Below, piece by piece: positions 41,500 through 49,596 of a DNA stretch of 64,000 bases. The stretch is from Planctomycetota bacterium (GTDB lineage Bacteria > Planctomycetota > JAJSAM01 > JAJVHW01). Made by a program: the position numbers and the translations under genes. The stretch spans positions 33,399-97,398 of the forward strand of contig JAJFFG010000110.1 in the NCBI GenBank assembly GCA_021776825.1, in the 5' to 3' direction. The notes under the pieces are model-generated. The model saw nothing but the letters and a program-made list of their open reading frames with translations, ran no database searches and was not told where the DNA came from. How positions within the stretch are numbered: position 1 is the first letter of the stretch; every line of letters starts with the position of its first letter.

Positions 41500-43842
41500 T
41501 CAGCGCGGGATCGGGAGGAGCCGGTCGGCGAGCACGCTCCAGACGAAGCGGCCCTCGGCGTCCTCCCACATGCGCGTCGCCAGATCGTAGGGCGTGACGC
41601 GGCCGCGCGTCGCGTTGCCGAAGCCGTCGATGCCGAACAGGTCCTCGATCAGGTCGCCGTCGCCGTGCGTCACCACGCGGCAGCAGTTCGAGCGGAGCTC
41701 GCTGATGAGGAACGGGATCGTCGCGAAGTCGAGTCCGTACGTCCGCTGGTAGAGCGTGCCCTGGTCGACGATGCGGTAGCGCCCGATCCGCAGCTGCTTC
41801 TCGTACTCCGCGCGTGCCGCGGCATCGCCCTGGATGGAGAGCTCCGCGGTTGCCTGCCAGTAGAGGCGTAGCTCGCGCTTCTCGCGCAGGCGCTGCAGGT
41901 GCGCCGTCACGCGCGGGTCCTTCACCAGACCGATGTCCGGGAACTCGGCGTCGGGGTAGGCGGCGAGCATCGCGGCAAGCGCGTCGACGGGCCGGTCGTC
42001 GAGGAGTGCATCCACGACGGTGCGTGGTAGATCCTCCTCGCTGTCGAAGTTGGCGGCGACCGGTGGCGGCAGGCCTTGCCACCGCGCGAGCTCGCGGGCA
42101 ATCGTGGAGGCGCGCTTCGGCGAGGCGTCACGTAGGCGCGACTTCCAGTGCTCGGCCAGCACGGGTGACCGGCTGCCGGTCACGCCGAACGTGTCGTCGA
42201 TCTCGACCGCTTCGGCGCGCGTCAGCAGCTCCTCGGGGAACTCCGGGTCATCGAGCATCAGGAGCAATCTGAGCGCGGTCCGCTCATCGGGGTCCTCGGG
42301 GTTCTCGGCAAGAGCGTGCTGACGCAGCGCCGCGAGCAGCTCGTCACGGGCGCCGATCTCGACGAAGCCCAACGTCTCGCGCATGTCCGCGAGCGACTCA
42401 GCGAGGTCGTCCGGAGAGTCCTCGGCGAGGTTCGCCGCCGCTGCGCGCGCGAGGCGGCGCGTGCGGCAGCCGTCGATGGCCGTCCCGAGCATGGCCTGCG
42501 AGAACGCTTCGCCCTTCCAGGTGAGGGCCTCCTCCTCCAGAGCTCGGAACGCGGGGCCGTCGAGGTCGTACGGCAGACCGAACATGTGCGCGGCGTAGAC
42601 CCCCTCGCGGAGATCCTCGAGACGGTCGTAGAGCGCTCCCGCCCCACGCTTTCGACGCGTCCGCTCGAGGATCTTCGTGATCCCGGCTGGGTGGGCCGCG
42701 AGTAGGACGGCGACGTCGACATCGTCGGCCGAGTCGTCGGACCACCAGCGCATCACGGACTCGAGTGCGAGCGGGTCGCCGCGTAGCGCGAGCGCCCGGA
42801 CCGCCGACTCGTCGTCGTCGTCGAACCGGCGGCGGAGGTAGGCGTCCGTCCGCCGGTCCCGCAGGCCCCCGAGGTGCAGCATCATCTGCTCGCGGAAGAG
42901 CGCCAGCCCGGCCGCGTCGTCGAGTCGTTCGAGGACCTCCATCCGGAAGTCGAGGTCCTCCTGCGGTCCGTCCGCCTCGAGCGGGCAGTCCCGCAGCCAG
43001 CGGAGCCAGTAGTCCGAGAGCTTCTCCGGCACAACCTCGGCGTCGAGCACGTGCGCGCGCAGCAGGCGGCGCAGGCCCGTCGGCAGCGAACCCTCGGGTG
43101 GGTTGCGATCGTCGTCGTGGAGCGGCAGGTCGGCGAGCCAGTGTTCCGCCAGCAGTGCGCGGTGCCGATCGGAGTAGTCGGACGCGACACCGAGATTGCC
43201 CCCGAGGACGTCGGCGGCCGGAGCCTCGACGCGCGCGATCGCCGCCACCATCGCCGGGAAGTGCTCGTCGCGATCCATGCGGTGCAGGTGACCGAGGATG
43301 TTCGGCTCGTGGACCCACGGCAACGGCGGCAGGTCCGCGACGAAGCCCGGGATGTCGTCGCTTCCCAGGATCTCCCGCAGGCCGTGGAAGACGTGGCCCT
43401 TGCCTTGCGCCAGCGTGTACGACGCCGGCAGCAGCGCCACGACGCGGGCGGACTCCCAACCGTCGACCTGATCCCAGTTGAGCTGCTCCGCGCACGCACG
43501 CGCGGCGGGCTCGTCGGCGAGCCGGAGGCCCGCGCGTAGCACGGTCACCCAGTCCACCGGAGTCCCGGCCTCGAGCGCAGCCAGCGCCTCGACGGCGGTC
43601 TCCGGATCGCCGAGCGCCGCCGCGCGTGCGAGCAGTTCGTCCGACGGTGCCCAGCCACCATCTTCGGCGTGCCGCGGGATTCCGGTCGCGGGCTCCGGAA
43701 CCGCGTGGGTGCTTGGCTTCGTGTCCGTGGCCGGAGTCGGCTTGACCGGCGGCGCCGCGTCCTGGGCATCGCCGCATGCTGCATTGGTGAGCGTGGCGAC
43801 GGCGAGGGTGGCGAGGAGGACCGCAGCGGTGCGGGTCAGCAT
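41500..43842 (-). CDS. Large lipoprotein with HEAT-like helical repeats
   Basis: A 780-residue exported lipoprotein. The N-terminus has a hydrophobic segment then TNAAC near 19-23, a plausible lipobox. A Pro/Thr-rich linker (to about 55) leads into a long, helical, acidic body with units such as LGDPETAVEALAALEAG and ALRGDPLALESVMRWWSD, consistent with HEAT or armadillo-like repeats. The C-terminal 100 residues contain YQRTYGLDFATIPFL and a Cys pair. No enzyme signature is visible. The ATG is preceded by TACCAT with a 6-base gap. Confidence 0.72.
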   Translation of the reverse strand: MLTRTAAVLLATLAVATLTNAACGDAQDAAPPVKPTPATDTKPSTHAVPEPATGIPRHAEDGGWAPSDELLARAAALGDPETAVEALAALEAGTPVDWVTVLRAGLRLADEPAARACAEQLNWDQVDGWESARVVALLPASYTLAQGKGHVFHGLREILGSDDIPGFVADLPPLPWVHEPNILGHLHRMDRDEHFPAMVAAIARVEAPAADVLGGNLGVASDYSDRHRALLAEHWLADLPLHDDDRNPPEGSLPTGLRRLLRAHVLDAEVVPEKLSDYWLRWLRDCPLEADGPQEDLDFRMEVLERLDDAAGLALFREQMMLHLGGLRDRRTDAYLRRRFDDDDESAVRALALRGDPLALESVMRWWSDDSADDVDVAVLLAAHPAGITKILERTRRKRGAGALYDRLEDLREGVYAAHMFGLPYDLDGPAFRALEEEALTWKGEAFSQAMLGTAIDGCRTRRLARAAAANLAEDSPDDLAESLADMRETLGFVEIGARDELLAALRQHALAENPEDPDERTALRLLLMLDDPEFPEELLTRAEAVEIDDTFGVTGSRSPVLAEHWKSRLRDASPKRASTIARELARWQGLPPPVAANFDSEEDLPRTVVDALLDDRPVDALAAMLAAYPDAEFPDIGLVKDPRVTAHLQRLREKRELRLYWQATAELSIQGDAAARAEYEKQLRIGRYRIVDQGTLYQRTYGLDFATIPFLISELRSNCCRVVTHGDGDLIEDLFGIDGFGNATRGRVTPYDLATRMWEDAEGRFVWSVLADRLLPIPR

Positions 43843-43848
43843 CGCACC

Positions 43849-43854
43849 ATGGTA
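43849..43854 (-). promoter_or_regulatory. Leaderless -10 element (TACCAT) for the HEAT-like lipoprotein
   Basis: On the minus strand TACCAT is followed by GGTGCG and ATG. It lies in the 33-base gap between two same-strand genes. Confidence 0.52.
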
Positions 43855-43875
43855 CGCGCGTGTGCGCAGCGCACG

Positions 43876-44769
43876 TCAGCGAGCCGAGAGCTCGCCGAGA
43901 TCGATCTCACGCTCGTCGGCATACGTGAGAGTGAAGTGTGAGGTCTCGGCACCGTCGAACCGCGTCACGCGCAGCGCGTACCGCCGACCGACCTCCATCC
44001 ACTCTGTCGACAACCTCCCGTGGCCGTCCGTGTGGGCCAGCGGATGCGTGAAACGCGCAGCATCCGTCATGTCGTAGACGCGTATCGGCTGAAAGCGGAT
44101 CGGCGCATCGGCCCAGCGCAACGTGAGCCACCTCTCCGGTGCGGTATGCGGCAACGACGTCGGCGACTCCCACGTTCTCGTCGAGAGATCGGCCCTGACG
44201 CGGAACGGTCGTCGCCCCGGCGCGAAGGCGGCGACCGTCACGTGTTCCAAGATCGAATCGACGTCGGCGTGCGGGATGCGCGACTCGAAGCGCCCTTCCT
44301 CGTCCGTGACCGTCGTGGTCTTGGGGTCCATGGTCTCTGTTCCGAACTCCCAGTTGGATGCGCTGGCGAAACGGGCCCCCCTCGAGGCGGCGCGAAGCGC
44401 GTCCACGTCGACCGCCGGCGAACCCTCCGCGGCGAAGATCTGGATGTTCTCCACGGAGACGCGCACGCCGGCGATCGGCGCGCCGTGCTCGTCCACGAGT
44501 CGCCCGCGGATGCCTTTCCCCCCGAACTCGACGTGACAGTCATCGACGGGCGGGGTCCATGGCGGCGGCGGTGTGGCTCGCGAACGCGCCTGACGCGTTG
44601 GCCCGCTGTCCTCGGCGCGAGACTCGATCGTCGTTCGCGCGGTCTCGGCTGTCTCATCGCCTGTGCCGGCATCCGCCCCCGTCTCGGTTGTCCATCGCCC
44701 GGTCACCGCCGCCGTACCGATCAGCAGCAGCAGGAGGAGCAGCGCAGCCGCTACAAGACGAGTTCGCAC
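43876..44769 (-). CDS. Membrane-anchored carboxypeptidase-regulatory-like domain protein
   Basis: A 297-residue protein from the GTG at 44769, which is six bases after a TACCAT element; longer in-frame extensions read into the divergent gene and lack promoter support. The N-terminal helix LVAAALLLLLLLIGTAAV (5-22) is followed by an acidic Thr-rich linker, then IRGRLVDEHGAPIAGVRVSVEN near 88-110, the classic start of a carboxypeptidase regulatory-like beta-sandwich, and TVTDEEGRFESRIP, its second half. More beta-rich sequence follows to the end. Likely a surface binding or structural protein. Confidence 0.72.
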   Translation of the reverse strand: MRTRLVAAALLLLLLLIGTAAVTGRWTTETGADAGTGDETAETARTTIESRAEDSGPTRQARSRATPPPPWTPPVDDCHVEFGGKGIRGRLVDEHGAPIAGVRVSVENIQIFAAEGSPAVDVDALRAASRGARFASASNWEFGTETMDPKTTTVTDEEGRFESRIPHADVDSILEHVTVAAFAPGRRPFRVRADLSTRTWESPTSLPHTAPERWLTLRWADAPIRFQPIRVYDMTDAARFTHPLAHTDGHGRLSTEWMEVGRRYALRVTRFDGAETSHFTLTYADEREIDLGELSAR

Positions 44770-44775
44770 AGCGGG

Positions 44776-44781
44776 ATGGTA
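44776..44781 (-). promoter_or_regulatory. Leaderless -10 element (TACCAT), divergent promoter left half
   Basis: TACCAT then CCCGCT then GTG on the minus strand. The opposite-strand element for the next gene lies only about 30 bases away, so the two promoters share their -35 space. Confidence 0.55.
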
Positions 44782-44810
44782 CGGGACGTCGATGCCGGTG
44801 ACGCGGCGCG

Positions 44811-44816
44811 TAGCCT
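44811..44816 (+). promoter_or_regulatory. Near-leaderless -10 element (TAGCCT), divergent promoter right half
   Basis: TAGCCT followed by an 8-base gap and ATG. Together with the minus-strand element it makes a compact divergent promoter of about 55 bases between two start codons. Confidence 0.52.
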
Positions 44817-44824
44817 GGGCGGCC

Positions 44825-45670
44825 ATGACGTCACGACGAGTTCTGAGTGCATGCGCCGCCGGGCTCGCGCTCGCGCTCGTCGGGTGCGACGCCTCCGCGC
44901 CGCCTGTCGAGACGATCGAGATGCTCGGTCCCAACCGCTTCCTCCACGCGGGCGAGGAGGTGAACGCCGACACGCTCACCGAGCGCATGGTCGCGGCGAC
45001 GCGCGGGCAGACGGAGCCGAGTGCCGAGCCCGTGCGGATCGTCGTGGATGCGTCGATGCCCTGGAAGGACGCGTTCGCGGGCGTCGTGGCGATGCTGCAG
45101 CCACCTGGGCGCAGGAACATCTCGGTCGCGTCGCGCGACGGAGACGACGTGCGCGAGACCTCGATCCCGGTGATCTCGAGTCACCTCTGTCGCGCGCTGC
45201 ACGTCTACGACGGTGAGCACGAGTTCGACGGGCACGTCGGCGGGAACCGATACGTGTTCGTCAACGCGTGGCTCGACGACCAGGGCCACGTGACGATCGA
45301 CGACTGCACGTTCGAGGACCTTGGCGAGTCGACGCCGATCGAGCTCGACCCCGTGCCCGATGCGCTCGCGACCGGTGCACCGCTCCGCGGATCGACTCTG
45401 GATCTGCCCGCGTTGCGTCGCTGGTTCGATCAGCTCGCGAAGCGCGATGTCCGGCCGCTGCTGGCGCTCGACCACGAATCCGATCTGTCGGTGGGGCACG
45501 TGATCGGCGCACTCGCCGACGCGAAGGAGGCGCTCGGGACGACGCGCGTCCTGCTCGGACCGAACAGTCGCGAACCCGAGCTGGAGGACCCAGAGTGGAT
45601 CGAGGACGTGGAAGTCGGTGACGACGACGATCCCGCCGACGCGCCATTCCGGTCCGAGGACGAGCGCTGA
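44825..45670 (+). CDS. Lipoprotein with two ExbD-like periplasmic modules
   Basis: A 281-residue lipoprotein; the lipobox is LVGC near 18-21. The ATG at 44825 is set by the -10 element and the signal sequence; upstream codons are antisense to the divergent gene. VRIVVDASMPWKDAFAGVVAML near 75 and RPLLALDHESDLSVGHVIGALADAKEA near 220 look like the strand-helix unit of ExbD/TolR periplasmic domains, here without the transmembrane helix. The C-terminus is strongly acidic. Function unknown; convergent with the Cys-rich protein gene. Confidence 0.66.
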   Translation: MTSRRVLSACAAGLALALVGCDASAPPVETIEMLGPNRFLHAGEEVNADTLTERMVAATRGQTEPSAEPVRIVVDASMPWKDAFAGVVAMLQPPGRRNISVASRDGDDVRETSIPVISSHLCRALHVYDGEHEFDGHVGGNRYVFVNAWLDDQGHVTIDDCTFEDLGESTPIELDPVPDALATGAPLRGSTLDLPALRRWFDQLAKRDVRPLLALDHESDLSVGHVIGALADAKEALGTTRVLLGPNSREPELEDPEWIEDVEVGDDDDPADAPFRSEDER

Positions 45671-45812
45671 CGACGTGTCCCCCGCGGCCGCCGCTGCCGT
45701 CGGCAACCGACGATTAGCGCGAACGCAGACTCAAGTCGGACGCCTCGGGATCCCGATAGGTCTCTTACGCACGGGGGTTCCCGACAGTCAGTGCGGGCAC
45801 CGTCCTCATATA

Positions 45813-45840
45813 CACACCCTTTTGAATTCGAAGGCGTGTG
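45813..45840. terminator. Hairpin in convergent intergenic region
   Basis: CACACCCTT and AAGGCGTGTG pair with one bulged base around a 9-base loop containing GAATTC, in a locally AT-richer patch between two convergent genes, with a T-rich loop side. It could terminate transcription from either side, though it is about 115-140 bases from both stops. Confidence 0.4.
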
Positions 45841-45915
45841 CCTCAACTTCCGCTGTCTCTCTCCCGTGCGGAACTGAACCAAGGCGCCGGCTGGGCTCGA
45901 CCCGGCCGGCGCTGT

Positions 45916-45945
45916 TCGATTCGGTACCGCTCGATTCGGTACCGC
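45916..45945. repeat. 15-bp tandem duplication
   Basis: TCGATTCGGTACCGC occurs twice in direct succession, 11 bases beyond the stop of the Cys-rich protein gene. Each copy contains the palindrome GGTACC. The rest of this roughly 285-base convergent gap holds nothing else I can support. Confidence 0.65.
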
Positions 45946-45955
45946 TCGCTCGAGC

Positions 45956-48676
45956 TCAGTCGTCCGTCACCGCGGGCGTGACACGACCGAGGAAGAGCAG
46001 CGCCATCGACGACGTCCGGACTGGCCCGTTCAGTCGTCCGCTGCGCTCCTCGAAGCTGCCGTCGTCGTACTGCAACTCCAGCAGATGTCGCGCGCCCGTC
46101 GCGTACCAGCGCTCTCCTCCGAGCACCTCGATGCTCAAGAGCATCGCAAGGCGCTGGACGGCGAACAGGTACGCCGCGTACCCGCCATCCGACGTGCTCG
46201 GCACGAACGCGCCGCTGCTGATGATCGGCTGCTGACGGATGTCGAAGTAGCGATCGAGCCAGGCCAGCCCACGCTTCACGCCGGTCAGTCCCTCATAGTC
46301 GAAGGTCCCCGACTTCTTCCCGAGCTCACCTGCCTTCGCGATGACGATCATCGCCGTTGCCGATGCGACGCTCGTGGCCGTGACGTAGTCGTCGTCGCGC
46401 ATGCCGCGTGACGTGAACAGCTTGCTGGACGCGCGGAACGCCCGACCGAACACGGACCGCGGCACCTTCGCGCCGCGGCGCTGGGCCAGCCAGAGGCTCT
46501 CGATCGCGAACAGTCCCTGGAACGCCTCGCCGTCCTCGGGGTCGTCGAGCGTCCCCGCCCACAGACCGTTCTTCGACTGCCCGTCGACGATCAGTTTGAC
46601 GAGCCCCTTCACGAGGTCGCCGTCGACCTCCTCGCCGCCGCCGATCAATGCGCGGAGCGTCAGCGAAGCGGCCTGCGTTCCCACGAACTGCGGGTCGGTG
46701 ACCACGAGCTTGCGTCCCTGCTTACGGAGCTCTTTCCACGCCGCCTTCACGCGCTGGTCCTCGCGCGTGATGCCCGTTGTCGAGAGCGTCCAGAGCACCT
46801 GCGCGTTGGCGTACGTCGTGGGCTCACGAAGCTTGCCGACGCGCGAGTTGCGCCCCGAGCGGAAGTCCCGCAGCGCGAACGACCCGCTCGTCCGGCACGT
46901 GAGCAGGAAGTCCACCGCATCCTCCATCGACTTCTCGATGGCCTTCGCTTCGTCCTTCGTCGGCGGCCGGTAGCGGTCGCGCCGCGCGGCGAGCGTCGCG
47001 GCCACCGACGGCGTCTCCTGAGTGCCCTCGCACATCGCGCACTCGTCGGGGTCCAAGCCGACGCGCCCCTTGCCGCTGCAGTCGGTGCACTTCGACTTGC
47101 CGCCCTTGCAGCTCGAACAACGAGTGCCGCCTTTGCCGTTGCAGAAGCCGCACTTCGTCGACGAGGCGACGGTGCCGTCGGCGTAGACCATCCGGCTCTG
47201 GCCGGTCCCGCCGCACTCTCCGCAGATCGTCTTCGTGCGCCCACGGCAGCGCCGGCAGCCCGTGGCCTTCGCTCCGCCGCACCCGTCGCAGGCCATCTTG
47301 AGGCCGGGTGGTGCACACCAAGGGCACGTCGCGCTCTCGGACTCTCCACAGAGCGTCAGAAGTGCGTCGGTCGTGCCGCTCTCCGGACACGGGATACGGC
47401 CGTTCTCGCAGCCGGGACAGTCGCGCGCGACCTTCCCGCCGCGGCAGGCCGCGCACTTCGTCGCGCCCTTGCCGCTGCACGCCTTGCACGACACCTTGCC
47501 ATCGCCACCGCAGTACGAGCACTTCGCCTTCTTGCCGGAGCCGACGTAGTAGTGCCAGCCGCCCTGGCACGTCGAGGACGGGCAGCTCTCGACGCCGAAG
47601 CACGACGGGCAGCCGACGCCCGCTGTCCCGCGACAGTCGGGGCACGCGACGTCGAGTTTGCCGGACCCCTCGCAGATCGTGCACGCGAGCGTGCCGTCCT
47701 CGCAGACGTCGGTCGCTTCGCCCTTCGGTGCGAGTGCCTTCTCGACGGCGCCCAGCTCCATCCCGAAGTCCGCGGCGAACGTGGACGACGGCAGTCCCGC
47801 TCCGACCTTCACGTCGGCGAGCTTCTGCTCGTGCTGGATCAGGTGTCCGACGAGGCGCGCGAGCAGACCTCGACGCGTGGCGTCCGGCGCCTTGTCGTCG
47901 ATGGCGTCGCCGAGCTTCACCGTGACGACAGCGTCGCCACAGGCGTGCGTCGGCGCGGAGAGAGCCGTGTCGGCGATGCGCGCTGCCAGCCAGTCCTCGA
48001 ACCCCGCTCGGAGCCATGGCGGGGCGTCGTCGCCGGGCCCCTCCCACGCGATGAGGTAGCGCGCGAGGGCAGAGGACGTTGACGTGCCGCCGGACGCCGC
48101 ACCGTTCGCGCGCCCCCACAGCTCCACGCGCAGCGACGCGGCCGCATCGAGCACGTCGCGTTCGACCGGTGGGCCGTCGTCACGCTCTTTCAGCTTCGGC
48201 AGCTCGCGGCGCGACCTCGCCGGAGCGGCGCCAGCGGAGCCCGTCCGCAACAGCAGCGAATGACCGTCGCTCGCTCGCACGGCCTGCGGGCCGCCGCGAT
48301 GGGGGACCTCGATGACGATCAGGTCTGGCGGGTTGCCGGACGAGTCAAAGCCGGCCGTTTCGAGCGCCTCGCTGCCGCGACCGATCATCCCCATGAGCTG
48401 TGAGGCGCGCTCGTTGCGCTGTTCCTGATCCGACTCGGCGCAGTAGGTGAGGAACGACCGCCGTACGCGCGACTCCCCGCGCGAGATGCGCACGGAGACG
48501 CGCTTCAGAGTCTCGGCGAGGTCCTCCGCGCTCGCGCTCGGGTCGCTGAGCTCCTCGAACGCATCGGGCGTCGCGAGGGCCGGATCGGCTCCCACCAGTG
48601 CGGGGCCCAGCAGCGTGGGACCGAGGAGCGCCGCGCTCAGCAGCGCAGCGGCAGCCAACGAACGGATCCGGATCAT
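45956..48676 (-). CDS. Secreted CXXCXGXG-rich protein with C-terminal alpha-toroid domain
   Basis: A 906-residue exported protein. The signal peptide ends near 35 (ALATPDA). The N-terminal 300 residues are unassigned. Residues about 329-549 contain fifteen CxxC pairs, many as CxxCxGxG (CSYCGGDGK, CGECGGTGQ, CGFCNGKGG), the DnaJ-type zinc-finger pattern repeated many times. From about 570 to the end the sequence resembles prenyltransferase/squalene-cyclase-like alpha-alpha toroid repeats (AIESLWLAQRRG, GLAWLDRYFDI, GGYAAYLFAVQRL). DnaJ fingers are cytoplasmic in known chaperones; here they follow a signal peptide. AGGGAG precedes the ATG and TACTCT at 48728-48733 is a -10 candidate. Confidence 0.82.
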   Translation of the reverse strand: MIRIRSLAAAALLSAALLGPTLLGPALVGADPALATPDAFEELSDPSASAEDLAETLKRVSVRISRGESRVRRSFLTYCAESDQEQRNERASQLMGMIGRGSEALETAGFDSSGNPPDLIVIEVPHRGGPQAVRASDGHSLLLRTGSAGAAPARSRRELPKLKERDDGPPVERDVLDAAASLRVELWGRANGAASGGTSTSSALARYLIAWEGPGDDAPPWLRAGFEDWLAARIADTALSAPTHACGDAVVTVKLGDAIDDKAPDATRRGLLARLVGHLIQHEQKLADVKVGAGLPSSTFAADFGMELGAVEKALAPKGEATDVCEDGTLACTICEGSGKLDVACPDCRGTAGVGCPSCFGVESCPSSTCQGGWHYYVGSGKKAKCSYCGGDGKVSCKACSGKGATKCAACRGGKVARDCPGCENGRIPCPESGTTDALLTLCGESESATCPWCAPPGLKMACDGCGGAKATGCRRCRGRTKTICGECGGTGQSRMVYADGTVASSTKCGFCNGKGGTRCSSCKGGKSKCTDCSGKGRVGLDPDECAMCEGTQETPSVAATLAARRDRYRPPTKDEAKAIEKSMEDAVDFLLTCRTSGSFALRDFRSGRNSRVGKLREPTTYANAQVLWTLSTTGITREDQRVKAAWKELRKQGRKLVVTDPQFVGTQAASLTLRALIGGGEEVDGDLVKGLVKLIVDGQSKNGLWAGTLDDPEDGEAFQGLFAIESLWLAQRRGAKVPRSVFGRAFRASSKLFTSRGMRDDDYVTATSVASATAMIVIAKAGELGKKSGTFDYEGLTGVKRGLAWLDRYFDIRQQPIISSGAFVPSTSDGGYAAYLFAVQRLAMLLSIEVLGGERWYATGARHLLELQYDDGSFEERSGRLNGPVRTSSMALLFLGRVTPAVTDD

Positions 48677-49037
48677 CTCGATCTCCCTGCAGAGGTCGCG
48701 CAGGCCGCGCGCCGCCTCGGCGTGGAGAGAGTACGGGACGCCCGGAGCGCCGATCCAGGGACTCCTCTCGCGAGGAGGCCCTGATCACGTTCGGCTAGGG
48801 CCGGGCTTCTCACCACGTCGGCGCGGCCTGCGGCCGGACGGCAGGAACCACGAGGGATGGTCGACGTGAGAACTGGTGTTGGACCGAAGACAGACCGTCC
48901 TGACCGAGCGGGGGCCGCGAGATCAAGGCGGACGCTGCGTGGTCAGGGGCTGATCCCCCCAACGAGCTGTGTCAACGCAGAGATCGTGGTCCCGGCGATG
49001 TGTCAGGCGTGGCGACGTGGTGAGAAGGTCGGGCTAG
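48677..49037. other. Intergenic region, no supported gene
   Basis: About 360 bases between two minus-strand genes. It holds the ribosome binding site and -10 candidate for the Cys-rich protein next to its start. The remaining 300 bases have no reading frame with a start signal, no strong hairpin and no recognisable RNA. Confidence 0.5.
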
Positions 49038-49463
49038 TTACCAGCAGGGCATCGCGTTCTCGACGCTCATCGGGCCGTTCGCGTAGCCCCCGACCTGCGC
49101 GCCCGGGATCTCGGCAGCGTAATCGGTGCAGAGGTCGCCCGTGCGCGGCGGCTGGAGCTCGTCCATGAAGCCGATCTGGAACCACGTGTCACCGGGCTGC
49201 GGCGGACCCATGGCGTCGCTGTAGATCATGTTCCCGCTCGCATCTTCCTCGCCGAGCCCGTTCACGACGGCCGCCACGAGCGGGGCGGCCTGCGTGTGAC
49301 CGCGGCGCACCTCGAAGAGCGTCGGGCGGGACGCATCCTCCTCGGCGCGCGGCCCGTCGTCGCGGACGCCGATGAGACTCCCGCACGCCGGGAGCGTTGC
49401 GGAAACGGCAGCGAGCAGTGCCAGGCCGGTGACGAGGCGTACGATCGAACGTCGGGTGCGCAT
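49038..49463 (-). CDS. Small lipoprotein
   Basis: A 141-residue predicted lipoprotein. The ATG at 49463 is preceded by GGAGGA at a six-base spacing; an upstream in-frame ATG would precede the signal sequence by 13 residues and lacks support. The signal is RSIVRLVTGLALLAAVSATLPAC, with the lipobox Cys at about 27. The mature part is acidic, has HTQAAPLVAAVVNGLGEE and two further Cys (LCTDYA and the C-terminal PCW). Not recognised. TAGCGT at 49509-49514 is a -10 candidate. Confidence 0.68.
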   Translation of the reverse strand: MRTRRSIVRLVTGLALLAAVSATLPACGSLIGVRDDGPRAEEDASRPTLFEVRRGHTQAAPLVAAVVNGLGEEDASGNMIYSDAMGPPQPGDTWFQIGFMDELQPPRTGDLCTDYAAEIPGAQVGGYANGPMSVENAMPCW

Positions 49464-49596
49464 GAGGTCCTCCCGTGACGCCGGAGCCTTCCGGGACGTC
49501 ACAGGCTCACGCTACGCCGCGCCCCGGGCTCGCTGCAAGCGTCGATCGGTGCCAGCGCGTCGCCGCTCGAACCGAACACATCGCGATACGGTTGGT

